Source: Schistocerca nitens (lineage: Eukaryota > Arthropoda > Insecta > Orthoptera > Acrididae). Taken from it: a DNA stretch of 64,000 nucleotides. The translations under genes were made by a program, and so were the position numbers. The notes beneath the pieces are model-generated. The model searched no databases. It was not told where the DNA came from and saw only the letters and a program-made list of their open reading frames with translations. Location of the stretch: positions 4,350,501 to 4,414,500 of the forward strand of contig NC_064615.1 in the NCBI RefSeq assembly GCF_023898315.1. Direction: 5' to 3'. This document shows positions 33,771 to 44,985 of the stretch, piece after piece; positions within the stretch are counted from its first letter, which is position 1; the number at the start of each line of letters is the position of its first letter.

Positions 33771-34869
33771 TCTGCACTTTTCGTCACATTCATTTTTAGA
33801 AGCCTGAATTCATACTTAACAACTTCATTTTCTTTATTGTTATTTTTTCTCCTTTCGTTAAGGTAGTAGACATATATTTTACCACAAAATTAATAATTTA
33901 TTACTGAAACTCAACGTTTTAAGTTACGTAATGAAGATGAACGAACATTGGACTCCAGCACTACGGGAGAAAATCTCAATGACTTCATGCCCTTAACTAA
34001 CTTATCTGCGATAAAAACTGTACCACATCAGGTGCAAGCATTACGATGCAAATTCTCTTTTCCTTACTTCATTTAACTGATATGAAATGCGATAAACTGA
34101 TCTTTCGGCTCTTGGGATGTTCAATTCTTTTTTTTTTTTTCATTTTAATTTTAATTCTTTGCCGTTTTACCGGCTCTTTTTCAAGCAACATGGAAGTTCT
34201 TAACTGTAATCTAACCCAGTAGCAGTTGTATGAAACGATACGACTGAATAATGCAAATATGCATATATGTCGGAGACCGCTGAGGAAAAATACGTAGAGC
34301 GAGTTTCTGTCAGAAGTGTGTCCCGCAATCTCTACTTGCCTCAGAATATGCGATATAAAAATTTTTCACCTGTGCCCGATTACCATTTTTGGCGCTATCA
34401 GTAATTCCGAAGATAAGCAATCTCCTTGTAGGTGCCAATGACGTCATCGACCACGCCTTCTACTGTTAATTCCATATCGGTAATCAAACGATAATTCACT
34501 CGTTTGGGAAGTCCGGCCAATAATAAACGATACTCACATCTTTGCTTCTCTCTTAGAGGGAAATTCACTTACAGCGAAACGACAAAATTACAAGTTCGTC
34601 CACGCATGAAGGCTAACTTATTTTCAATTAAAATTAATTATCGTTGACTAATTTGTGATTGAGTCTGCTGTTTCTGTGGCTTCAATTCCGCTTTTAACGG
34701 CCCCGTCTACCGCCGTTGTGGTGACAAGATGGACCCTTCAGCACAGGATGCATTCCTTAAGTCAATGGATTTCCAACATGTCTGCATTCATTTTTTCTCT
34801 GTCAGTTGCTCTGCATTTGTGTAAACTGCCGTTTGCAATATTTTATAAACCCTGCTCTTCAAATTGCTT
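33771..34869. other. No recognised feature
   Basis: AT-rich, with T-run 34127-34140. No family motif or tRNA-like box. Confidence 0.45.
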
Positions 34870-35005
34870 TCAGCCAATTGGCCGCGGATCGATTCCCGCC
34901 GACGGATTAAACGACGATGGCCGTGTACCGACCTGTCTCGATGTGGTTATTAGGCGGTTTCCCACAGCCGACTAGATGAATACCAGGATGGTATCCTCGC
35001 CCCTT
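34870..35005 (+). mobile_element. SINE family E-type fragment
   Basis: Contains a B-box-like GGATCGATTCCCGCC, then TTAGGCGGTTTCCCACA and GGATGGTATCCTCGCCCC, resembling the middle of the SINE at 24487. Both ends are lost. Confidence 0.5.
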
Positions 35006-35399
35006 GAAATATCTAAAGCATGATTTACTATTTTTGTCGAGTATTAATGAATTTTGTCCTGTAATTATTCTTTGAACATAGAAATTGCTAGAACTCTTTA
35101 TACCACATCGCAGATCTAATTTCGTGTTTTATTTGCATATCACAATGTCCGCTATTTTACTCTTCTGTCTTTACTCAGTCCGGTTTTGGCATCTGAACGA
35201 GCCGATTGCAGCGATTTATGTAACGTTATGTTGACGGATTTATTGGATTATTAAAATTAAGGTAAATTAACGTATACGCATTTCTCATTTGTTCAGGACG
35301 GCGCACGACAAAATCGGCCCAGAGTACTAGACTGCTCATCGGCGCCCGCCAATTGTCATCTGTTGTTCCGAAGCGACTGCGACTGCGTTTTGTTTTGTC
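35006..35399. other. No recognised feature
   Basis: AT-rich spacer between two SINE fragments. Confidence 0.4.
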
Positions 35400-35592
35400 A
35401 GTATTTCTTTATTGCCTGTCCGCCTACTTACCTGGGTGGTGTGTTGCCTTCATCACCATTTCATCCTCATCACCAGCGCGCAAGTCGCCCAATGTTGCGT
35501 CGACTGAGATGAGACTTGCACTCGGCGGCCGAACTTCCCCGTATGGGGTCTCCCGGCCAACAATGCTACACGATCATTTCATTATTATCTAA
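35400..35592 (+). mobile_element. Probable SINE fragment (family G), head missing
   Basis: The block GGTGTGTTGCCTTCATCACC, GCGCAAGTCGCCCAATGTTG and GGGGTCTCCCGGCCAACAAT is one I remember as the body of an orthopteran SINE. No tRNA-like head or TSD is visible, so the call rests on recall. Confidence 0.4.
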
Positions 35593-35715
35593 TTATTACA
35601 TGTTTAACTATTTGTTGTTGTATCTGGCAGCTAACAATTCGTGAAAAATTGGCGTCACCCTGTATCTAGTATCCTTGCTCATTGTTGTCTATTTCTTGTT
35701 GAGGACTGATTGATA

Positions 35716-35907
35716 GCCGGCCGCTGTGGCCGAGCGGTTCTAGGCGCTTCAGTCCGGAACCGCGCTGCTGCTACGGTCACAGGTTCGAATCTTGCCTCGG
35801 GCATGGATGTGTGTGATGTCCTTAGGTTAATTAGGTTTAAGTAGTTCTAAGTTCTAGGGGACTGATGACCTCAGATGTTAAGTGCCATAGTACTTAGAGC
35901 CATTTGA
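35716..35907 (+). mobile_element. SINE family A (complete)
   Basis: Head GCCGGCCGCTGTGGCCGAGC, B box GGTTCGAATCT, tail to CATTTGA. Exact 11-bp TSD ACTGATTGATA at 35705-35715 and 35908-35918. Confidence 0.95.
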
Positions 35908-35918
35908 ACTGATTGATA

Positions 35919-36742
35919 TTACAGCGTTGCGCGAGCTTGCGATTTAAGCACTTGCGAGAACCAATAAGTAGAGTACACCGAAGTGGCTTTTTATCCTTGG
36001 AGACTGTGCCAAGCGTACATGTAAAATAATAAGGCTTTTAACGTCGTTTACATTTCAAATAATCAATTACCTCAACATTAATTAATTATTTACATTTAAC
36101 TGAATTATTCTTCTTCTTCTACTTCTTCTTCTGCTTTTACGGCCTCATTGGACCACTTCAGTCAATCATTTCTGGTCCTCTTCTTTGGTATTTTCCGCTT
36201 CCGAGTGGCCCAGTATCTCTTCATTCGTTCCGATGCTTTTCGTCGTTCCTTATCTGTAAATACCCTTTTCATTGTATGTCGTTTGTCAATTTTTATTCTA
36301 TTACGTTACATTACTCATTTTTATTACGGAGGCGCCTCGCTGGCACCTTTTAAACGACTGTAATTATTGTGTACTAACACATGTATTCTTTCTCTGTTTC
36401 ACGCAATGAAATGTTTAACCATGACCGCTCACGAGAGGAAACAAATAAACCAAGCATCCAGAAAGGACGAGCATTTCCGAGATGATTCTGACCACGATGA
36501 CTTCCGTCGCTGGAATATAATGAGTCAAGATTTTCCTATTTTTTAGTCGTTCAGTCCCTGCACACAGTAGTGGCATTTTAAAAAATCTTTGCGTGCATGA
36601 TCCGTTCCTAATTTTCTGACTAAATTTCTTTTCCTGATTACCGTTTGCGGTAGTCAACGTAATGACGGCCATTTTGCACGCCAAGCCGCTTGTGGAAGAA
36701 GCCTTTTAACATTGATAATGAAGAACACCCAAGAAAAAACCA
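35919..36742. other. No recognised gene
   Basis: Contains a TTC-rich microsatellite at about 36109-36134. No coding or repeat family is recognised. Confidence 0.45.
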
Positions 36743-37600
36743 CAGTGAAGTAGCTAGCGTGGGTGGCATCCGGTGCGTATATTGGCTGTCTCCCCACGAA
36801 TAGATACTCCTAGAATAAATAAAACTGGATACGTGAGAGGTATGATTTTAAATAATACAAATGGAAATCATTAGAGTCATTAATCATCAAACTGCAATAT
36901 CTAGGATATCCTACATAAAAACCGGTACGCCTCACACACCGGTTAATCATCTGTAGTCGAATTGCTTGTGAAGTGGCAGCATTGTCTTCAAACTTGGCTA
37001 CACTGAATTTTATGGGAAAGTTGAGTGCAACTATGTGTTCTTTACTATTATCTGTTCTTTTTTAGTTAGTTCATTGTTATTTTTATCTCGGGCGTGAGAC
37101 GTACCCGTTTTATGTGGGACACCCTACATAATATAAAACTATTCTTTAGTTATGCGTTATACGTTATGATATAATTAACTTACAGAGACCCGCTTCAGTT
37201 GTAGTAAACTGAAGCGGATCTCTCTAAGTTAATTATCATGCCTCACTGTTGTGAATGTCCTACACACTCAGTCTTGTCCATTATGATATAGCATTACACA
37301 CCACACATCAGTAGAGATTCTTCATAAGACTAACTCCTAAAGACAGATACAGATACTAAGAATTTCTTTCTAGCCTTAACAGCTGTGAACCTTGAAATCA
37401 CATCTTCAAAATTAATGGTTTGCGTTGCCTCAAGTTTGATAGTTAACGTGGCAAGATTGTTTCGCCTCGTGTTGCTTATTGTTGGCCGTAAGTAGTTTTT
37501 AATTAACTTTAATTTACTAAAGCTCCTTTCACATGAAGCAGCTGATACGGAAAGTATAAGCCTTGAAAGAGAGTCTATAAAATTCCATTCCGCGATAGAT
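36743..37600 (-). pseudogene. hAT (TTF/ZMYM1-like) transposase: C-terminal dimerisation domain and 3' region
   Basis: The minus strand from 37600 to 37365 reads I-D-S-L-S-R-L-I-L-S-V-S-A-A-S-C-E-R-S-F-S-K-L-K-L-I-K-N-Y-L (given residue by residue), the hallmark of the hATC dimerisation domain, followed by R-R-N-N-L-A-T-L-T-I. A stop follows in the A-rich stretch. Further out, CAGTGAAGTAGCTAGCGTG at 36743 resembles a hAT terminal sequence starting CAGTG and may be the element's 3' end. The other parts of an apparently related transposase lie on the same strand at 42420-44480, with two LINEs between. Confidence 0.75.
37167..37239. repeat. ~30-bp-arm palindrome inside the hAT 3' region
   Basis: ATAATTAACTTACAGAGACC followed by CGCTTCAGTT pairs with AACTGAAGCGGATCTCTCTA followed by AGTTAATTAT around a six-base loop (37201-37206), with two mismatches. 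It is a strong hairpin, 3' of the hATC domain. Confidence 0.9.
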
Positions 37601-37639
37601 TTGAAAAAGCCTAGAAATACCCAAGCAGAAACTGTAACA

Positions 37640-37944
37640 TTTCCCGCTTTCAGAGAAATTCAGGAAAACAGAAATACAAGTCAGTTAGGAATGAGATAAA
37701 TAGGAAGTGCAGAGAAGCTAAGAGGAAATGGCTGCTTGAAAAATGTGAAGAAATGGAAAAGCAAGTGATTGTCGGAAGGACTGACTCATACAAAAGTCAA
37801 AACAGTCTTCAGTGAAATTAAAAGCAAGGGTGGTAACATTGAGAGTACAATGGGAAAGCCACTGCTAAATACAGAGGAACGAGTGGATATGTCGAAAGAG
37901 TACACTGAAGGCCACTATGATATGGGAAAACTTGTCTGTTGACG
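37640..37944 (+). pseudogene. RTE-like LINE, pre-RT part (split by a SINE)
   Basis: Reads R-K-C-R-E-A-K-R-K-W-L-L-E-K-C, F-S-E-I-K-S-K-G-G-N-I-E-S-T-M-G and N-T-E-E-R-V-D-M-S-K-E-Y in shifting frames, the basic linker between endonuclease and RT. It is interrupted at 37945 by a SINE. Confidence 0.7.
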
Positions 37945-38162
37945 TGATCGGGTCCGCAGCTCGTGGTCGTGCGATAGCGTTCTCGCTTCCCGCGCCCGGG
38001 TTCCCGGGTTCGATTCCCGGCAGGGTCAGGGATTTTCTCTGCCTCGTGATGGCTGGGTGTTGTGTGTTGTCCTTAGGTTAGTTAGGTTTAAGTAGTTCTA
38101 AGTTCTAGGGGACTGATGACCTCGGAAGTTAAGTCCCATAGTGCTCAGAGCCATTTGAACCA
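37945..38162 (+). mobile_element. SINE family F (family A tail with a distinct tRNA-like head)
   Basis: Head GGGTCCGCAGCTCGTGGTCG, B box GGGTTCGATTCCC, GGCAGGGTCAGGGATTTTC, then the same tail as family A. It shows that one tail is shared by at least two tRNA-like heads. Confidence 0.9.
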
Positions 38163-39340
38163 AAATTGAGGATCAGTTTGGCTTTAGGAAAGGTAAGGCA
38201 CCAGAAGGGCAGTTCTGACGTTGCTGTTTATAATGGAAGCAAGACTAAAGAAACCTGGCAACACTTTCATAGCATATGTCGCCCTGAGAAAGCGTTCGAC
38301 AATGTAAAATGGTGCAAGATATTTGAAATTCGAAGAAATATAGGAGTAAGCTATAGGGAAAGATGGGTAATATACAATATGTACGAGAACCAAGAGGGAA
38401 CATTAAGAATAAAAAAACGAAGTGCTCGGATTAAACAGGATCTAAGACAGGGATGTAGTCTTTCGTCCCTACTGCTCTATCTACGTAGCGAAGAAGAAAT
38501 AACGGAAATAAAAGAAAGGTTCAAGAGCGGGATTAAAATCAAGGTGAAATGGTATCGATACTACGATTCGCCGATGACGTTGCTGTCATCAGTGAAAGCT
38601 AAGAAGAATTACAGGCTCTGCTGAATGGAATGGCAGTCTAATGAATAAAAACTATGGATTGAGAGTAAATCGAAGAAAGATGAAAGTAATGAGAAGCAGC
38701 AGAAATGAGAACAGTGAGAAGCTTAACATCTGTATTGGTGATCATCAAGTAGATAAAGTTGAGGAATTTTTCTACCTAGGCAGCAAAGTAACCCATGATG
38801 AACGGAGCAAGGAGGACATGAAAAGCAGACTAGCACCGGCAGAAAGGGCATTCCTGGCCAAGAGGAGGCTACTAGTATCAAACACAGGCCTTAACTTGAG
38901 GAAGAATTTTCTGAGAATGTACGGCTGGAGCACAGCATTATGTGGAAGTGAACATAGACTGTGGGAAAACTGGCACAGAAGAGAATAGAAGCATCTGAGA
39001 TGTGGTGCTACAGAAGAAGGGTGAAAATTTGGTATCGCTAATGAAAGGAATGAGGAGGTTCTCCACAGATCCGGCGAAGAGAGGGATACATGGAAAACAC
39101 TGACAAGAAGAAGGGACGGGACGATAGGACAACTGTTTGGACATGAGCGAGTAGCTTCCGTAGTACTAGAGGGCAAAAACTACAGAGGAAGACAGTGACG
39201 GCAATATATCCAACAAATGCAAATAATACATGGGTTGTAAGTGCTGCTCAGAGATGAAGAGGTTGGCACAAGAGCGGATTTCGTGGAGGGCCGCATCAGA
39301 GCAGTCAGCCTCGTAATCTCAAAGAGGTATTCTGCTTCTT
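38163..39340 (+). pseudogene. RTE-like LINE RT part, decayed
   Basis: Directly after the SINE the frame reads E-D-Q-F-G-F-R-K-G-K (RT), then a frame change and R-K-R-S/E-K-A-F-D-N-V-K-W, D-L-R-Q-G-C-S-L-S, a damaged F-x-D-D region (Y-D-S-P-M-T), and L-R-V-N-R-R-K-M-K-V-M. The thumb shows E-E-F-F-Y-L-G-S-K-V-T and L-R-K-N-F-L-R-M-Y-G-W-S. The palm YADD/FADD has been lost to mutation. Relatives of this tail are at 12.2 and 17.7 kb. Confidence 0.8.
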
Positions 39341-39639
39341 ATATCTCATCATAATAACCAGTAAATTATGAAACAGCTAATTTCAACTCCTCATTGTTTC
39401 CCAAAAGCAAAGTATTTGACTGCACAACCTCGAACAATGAGGCGACAACTTGAATAGACTTTGATCTCGTTCGGAGTTCAATGCTGAAATGGTCAAAACA
39501 TCCCACAGATCCGTTTGATGTTCTGCTCTCAACGTGAGTCGTGCGTCGGTGGCCAATTCCCCAGACATTAGTTTTTTTCGATGAATTCGTCTTTCTATTG
39601 GAATGTCACAGTACTCCGATTTTTTTTGTGCAGCAATAC

Positions 39640-42412
39640 TTATTCGGTAACTACGCCTGGAAGAAAACTAGCCTTCCGGCCGGTCCCAAGCTCGGAATAA
39701 GTGGGAAGGTTAATCGTTGGACTAACCATCCAACATTGTAAAAAACTGACGGGTTCCTACACACTCACACCCAGCCTCGGATTGGAATGGATCTAACGGA
39801 AAACGACCCAAGCTTATGAAAAAAGGACTACGAATTGGTGCATCGAACGTAAAACCACTGTACGCTGCAGGACAGACAAAGATACTTGATGAAGAACTAA
39901 CAGAGTACAAGATGGATATTACAGCCCTGCAGGAAATAAGATGTCCTGGACAAGGTATGCACAGAGAGAAAAACCACACGATCGTATTCACTGGGACAGG
40001 ATTTGAGGTTTAGAATAAAATAATGGCCAATGTGATGACACTAGAAAATGTCAATGAAAGAATATGCTCCATCACAATCAAAGGCAAATTTAGAAACATC
40101 TCATTAACACGTGTTCACGCCCCAGCAGAGCACAAGCAGACATAAAAGACGAATTCTATGACACCTTAGACCAGATGTACTCCAGATTACGAAAGTATGA
40201 CATCAAAATTGTGCTTAGACACTTAAATGCCAAACTAGGTCAAGAACAGCAATGGAAACCATATATAGGCATGTACGGCCTCACACGGAATCAAATGATA
40301 ACGGTATAAGGCCTGTCAACTTCGCCACAGCTAGAAACATGAAAACAGCAAGTACATCATTCCCCCATAGAGACATACATAAAGTAACATGGACCTCACC
40401 GGATGGATTAACTAAGAACAAAATTGATCATGTTTTGATAGAGAGAAAAAAAAGGTAATAAAAGATGTTAAGACCATGAGAGGGGCTGAGATAGGATCAG
40501 ACCATTCTCTTGTGCTAATAAAGATGAAACGATAATTACCAAAACCACCAAGAAAGAACAACAGTGGTAAAAGAACCCAAAGAGTAGATGTGAGTAGGCT
40601 AAAAGAGGAGGAGGCGAATAAACAGTTTAGGATTAAGCTTAAAAATAGATTCGCTGAATTAGAAAATGACAACAATAGAAAAGAAGATGAAGATGACAAC
40701 AGTTATGAGGGAGACATCGCATGAACTACTAGGAGGAGATAATAATAGTAGCAATATAAACCGCAAATCATGGTTCAATAAAACAAGTAGAAAAGCAGTA
40801 CAGGATAGAAAGAAAGCCAGACAGGCAATGATGAACAATAACAACCATGAAAACCAAACAACATACAGGAAAGCCATCAGAGAAATGAAGAGTATAATGA
40901 GGCGAGAGAAAACAGCATTCATACATAAACAAATAGAGAAGGTTGAGGAGGACTATAGCCAAAACAATAGTAAACAGTTTTACAGGACAATGAACAGCTA
41001 TAGAGGAGAGTACAGAGCTAAGGCTGTGATAACGCAGGACGAGAATCGAAAACTCATCACTACGAATGAAGGAAATTTAGAGAACTGGAGGAAATACTTC
41101 AAAGATCTGCTGAACAACCCGGCAGATACTTACAACAATGAAAACTGCTGCTGTACGTCCCACATACAAGAAAGGAGACAAAATGCTGACACAAAACTAC
41201 AGAGGGATATCTCTCCTATGCACATGCTATAAAGTAATATCAAGAATTATACTGAACAGGCTAAACCCAAACATTGAGGAAATATTAGACACAGGACAAG
41301 CAGGATTCAGAAAATGTAAATCAACAATCGACCAAATATTCGCACTAAGACAAATATTTAGATACCTTTTGTCTGTTTATAGATTTCAACAAAGCATATG
41401 ACAGTATAGTAAGAGAGGAAATGTGGAGGACAGTGATGCAGTATGGGATACCTGACAAGCTGATAAAGCTAACTAAAATTTGTGTGATGGAATCAAAGTG
41501 TAGAGTGAAAGTACAGGGGGAGTTCTCAGAAGCATTTGAAGTAAAAACAGGAGTGAGACAGGGAGATATTATATCACCAACCCTGTTCAATTTGGCCCCC
41601 AACAACACCCTGAGGAGAGTAACATGTGAAAGTGCAGGAGTCACCATAGGAAAAAAATTAAATGTCCTGGCTTTTGCAGATGATATTGTGCTGATAGGAA
41701 AGAACATGGAAGAACTGGAGGAAATGGGGACTGTGCTAGTGGAAGAAGCAAAGAAAGTAGGTCTAAGTATAAATGAAAGTAAAACAAAGTTCATGGTAGT
41801 AGGAAGAAGAGCTCATTTGGGATCAAAGCATCTAAAAATCGGAAATCTAACAATACAAAAGACAGATACATTCACGTACTTCGGTGTCAACATCAACCAG
41901 TAAAACCTTATAGAACAAGAGACAGTAACACGAATTCAAGCTTGGGGAAGATGTCTAGGAGCTACGCACAACATCATAAGATCGAAGTTACTATCTAGGC
42001 AGGCAAAAATGAGAATATATCAGACCATCATCAAGCCAGCAGTGTGCTATGCAAGTGAGACAGGAAGCTTGACAAAGAAAACAGAGAAAAAACTCATCGC
42101 TTTTGAAAATAAAGTACTGCGAAAAATATATGAACCAGTGAAAAAAAATGAACAGTGGGGAATAAGAAAAAACAGAGAACTCAGACAATTATATACACTT
42201 CCTGATGTCGAAACGAGTGTGAAAATTAAGAGACTAAGATGGTACGGAGATGGAAGGGGAGAACACGGTAATAAAGGCTGTAATGGATGGAGAAACTGAA
42301 GGAAAGAGATCACTGGGACGGCCGAGAATGATTTGGAAGGATAATACCATGGGAGACATGCAGATACTGAAGATGCAGATGACAGGAAAGTGTGGAAGGC
42401 TTTTTTAATATC
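39640..42412 (+). pseudogene. RTE-like LINE (endonuclease + RT), internally deleted
   Basis: From 39816 an endonuclease start L-R-I-G-A-S-N-V appears, then Y-K-M-D-I-T-A-L-Q-E-I-R, L-N-A-K-L-G, D-N-G-I-R-P-V-N-F-A, W-T-S-P-D-G-L-T-K-N-K-I-D-H-V. The pre-RT linker is a 188-residue frame from 40666. At 41137 the frame breaks; the expected K-A-P-G-x-D block seems deleted, and RT resumes with A-A-V-R-P-T-Y-K-K-G-D, N-Y-R-G-I-S-L-L, G-Q-A-G-F-R-K, T-G-V-R-Q-G-D and the intact L-A-F-A-D-D-I-V-L (41670). The C-terminus ends near 42300. Multiple frames make it inactive. It appears to have landed within the hAT element. Confidence 0.85.
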
Positions 42413-42419
42413 TATTCCG

Positions 42420-42890
42420 TTTCCTACCATATGACGTCGTTTTTGTTCAGAAGAAAGACAAGGTGCCTGTATTTTTATAACTAACTCATCAAGACTCAAG
42501 CCTTCACTCTGCAATGCAACCTGAGCACAGTTTACTTCTCTTAGTACATAATTCCAAAAGTAAAAACATAAGCTATGTGAAATTGCATACAGTAGACATA
42601 AGATTTTGTTCAGCGACAATCTCATCAAAATTTTCAGCCATTACTTTTACTGCAGCATATGAGCACTCCAGCGCCTTGTCAAGAGTCCTTTAACAGGTTC
42701 TTTGCTATGTTTAATAGTGGAAGCAGAAAAAACGTAAAAATTGTATCTACTCTTCCGAAAAATATTACACAAGATGTATTTTGTTCACATAAGTGTGTCC
42801 TTTTAAAGAGAAAAAATCTAAGCAATACTTCTTTTACTTCCACTTTTCTATCATCAGTTTTCACAAAACGAATCACTTCAGACACTTGAT
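42420..42890 (-). pseudogene. hAT (TTF/ZMYM1-like) transposase, middle fragments
   Basis: The minus strand gives E-V-I-R-F-V-K-T-D-D-R-K-V-E-V-K-E-V-L (42885 downward), the region following the first catalytic Asp in TTF-type hAT proteins. After a gap comes F-Y-F-W-N-Y-V-L-R-E-V-N-C-A-Q-V-A-L-Q-S-E-G-L (42560-42490), the conserved region before the dimerisation domain. The intervening second-Asp region is missing, so there is an internal deletion. It ends where the LINE begins. Confidence 0.7.
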
Positions 42891-42904
42891 CAACACGTGA
42901 AATG

Positions 42905-43610
42905 TCAGCTGCGCCACCTCTACACTGTATATAAAAGGCAGTGTCCCGACTGACTCACTCTCTCATTCATCGCCCAACCAAAACCATTAAGGACTTGAAG
43001 TTTGCAGAGGGTGTTGACCTTGTACTGCAGGCGTCGTTTAAGAAGGGATTTTTCTAAATACCACACCTGAGGGAGTGAAACAGGGAAGGAAAGATTTTTT
43101 TAAAATATGTCGCTATTAAGGCAATTTTGAAGCTAGACCTACGAAAACTGTTATTTGGTTCAGAAATAAAGACATGCGTGTTTCAGCACTTTTGGAAATT
43201 TAAACCCTATGGAGATGAAACAGAGGGTGAAAGTTTTTTAACGTAAATCATTATCAAAGAACTACTAAAGTACTTCTGAAGCTACACCTACGAAAACTGA
43301 TACTTCACTTCTTGGTTAAAAAAAAGGATGTGTTTCAGTGTTTTTGGAACGTCAGCCCCTAAGACGGTGTAATAGGGGAGGAAATGTTTTATGAAATATT
43401 TCATTATGGAAGCTTTTGTAAAGTTAAATCTATGAGCATTTGTATTTGGCTTCGTGTTTTGAAAATTCAACCCCTGAGGTGCTGAAATAGGCAATGAAAA
43501 TTTTGAAGAACTATTTCCTTAATTAAGGAATTTTTAAAGCTAAATCTATGAAAACTGGTATTTCTCTTTTCGGTTAGATATAAAGAAAAATCATGATTAA
43601 CAAAATCCTT
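42905..43610. repeat. Satellite-like array, ~4 degenerate units of ~115-150 bp
   Basis: Units begin AAGCTAGACCTACGAAAACT (43130), AAGCTACACCTACGAAAACT (43279), AAGTTAAATCTATGAGCATT (43421) and AAGCTAAATCTATGAAAACT (43537), giving spacings of 149, 142 and 116. Each contains a TTTTTGGAA..CAACCCCT-like block. A leader (TATATAAAAGGCAGTGTCCC, 42930) precedes the array. It sits inside the hAT pieces. Confidence 0.8.
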
Positions 43611-43859
43611 GGACTACAGTTACCAGAATCATTTCTTGGTCATAAATACAATCAGAAAAGACCATGTTTCTATGACCTTAATTGGCGTGAAAAGTTTAGA
43701 CGGTTCTGAAGTTTGAGGACAACATGAAAATTCCAGGCGCTATGCTAGTCAAACATAATACCGAGACACTTAGCCGGTCTAATTTCGTTGACAAGTTCAG
43801 ATTTTACGAGGTTCTCTATTCGTTAAAACGTTTATAAATTTATTCTGTACTTCTTGTGG

Positions 43860-44480
43860 CAAATGTGATACGTTATGTCATTTACCATGTTCCAAGTTCA
43901 AGATGTGTTCTTTCAAAACTCCATCATAATTCGAGAGAAGATTCACTAGTTCTAAGAAATTGCCTTGATTTCTATAGCCTTGTACTTTAACATGTTCACG
44001 AAATGCTAGGTTTTGTTTTGTCAGAAACAAAGTTACATCCAATAATTTAGATAAAAGATGCTTCCGCTTCAGTTTTTCAGTATCCATTAAATTCAAGGCT
44101 GCCTCATCTGTAGTTTCATGCAATTTTTAGCTCATTTCCAAAGTTTTCAACTTTTCAAGATTTTCGAGATGTTCATGGTGGACACCTTTAGGATTCAGTT
44201 TCCATTTCTGGAACACATATCTTGCACCACATGAACGACAGCAGATGGGTACTACAGGTTGTTGGTTATAGGGGAGTAAATCGTCCAATTCCGCAGAATG
44301 TTTTCACCGTTGGGCACCAAATTACGAAAACATTCTTCTGAAAGATACTGCCCATCACCTTTTGTTTTTGATCCGTGCCTAAATAAAGTACCAAATGTCC
44401 TTTCTGTTTTGGAAATGTTCCTTTCTTTATGATCGCATTCGAACATTATCAGGAACGGCTATGTTCCAATGAGAGACATC
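43860..44480 (-). pseudogene. hAT (TTF/ZMYM1-like) transposase, N-terminal fragments
   Basis: The minus strand begins with a TTF-type zinc-finger region remnant (N-I-L-R-N-W-T-I-Y-S-P-I-T-N-N-L; 44250-44310), continues C-R-S-C-G-A-R-Y-V-F-Q-K-W, H-H-E-H-L-E-N-L-E-K-L, and after an in-frame stop at about 44130, L-L-D-V-T-L-F-L-T-K-Q-N-L-A-F-R-E-H and G-N-F-L-E-L-V-N-L-L-S-N-Y-D-G-V-L. The latter is a signature of this hAT subgroup. The copy is dead through stops and insertions. Confidence 0.75.
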
Positions 44481-44985
44481 TTTCAAGCCTGACGAGATTC
44501 ATATTCATATTATTATAGTCTTTGATAGTAGTAACATTATCAGTACCACCAACGTCGTTTTCAATGTTTCTTTCTGATTCGTCTTCTTCATGGTTATCAC
44601 CATTTCTGTATTGTCGCTGTTGTCTTCTGAAGATGTGCTGATATTATCTAAATCATTCCTTGCATCAACATGAGAATCAGTTTCTGTTGATGAACTTTGG
44701 CTAACAACTTTTTAACATATTTGAAGACGGTTCCAGACCTGCTCAGATGTGCGTCTGATTTAACCTTTTCTTTTAGATGTATGAATTCCTCGAGGCATAT
44801 TTATTTTTTTATCTCTTTGGTTCACGTACCCTTATTCTGTTGACATGGAAACCAAATCTTGTGGTGGCCTTCAAATCTCGGTGGCCATGAAGATATGCAG
44901 GGCACATTCAGCTCTTCTAAGGTAGCATTGTTTGACCACATTTTTGAACGTCTGTCTACTAATGTTACTTCATTGTCCATCAATA
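44481..44985. other. No recognised feature
   Basis: AT-rich sequence upstream of the hAT N-terminus (minus strand); may hold its 5' region. No TIR is found. Confidence 0.35.

Noticed and set aside
39355-39570. hAT middle region (TRWSAR-like motif read as T-D-A-R-L-T-L-R-A-E)
   Set aside because: The resemblance is weak and it would lie out of hAT order relative to the fragment at 42.5 kb, so I did not annotate it.
40412-40962. Hydrophobic minus-strand ORFs suggesting membrane proteins
   Set aside because: They are antisense to a Lys/Asn-rich LINE linker, which reads as Phe/Leu/Ser-rich on the opposite strand.
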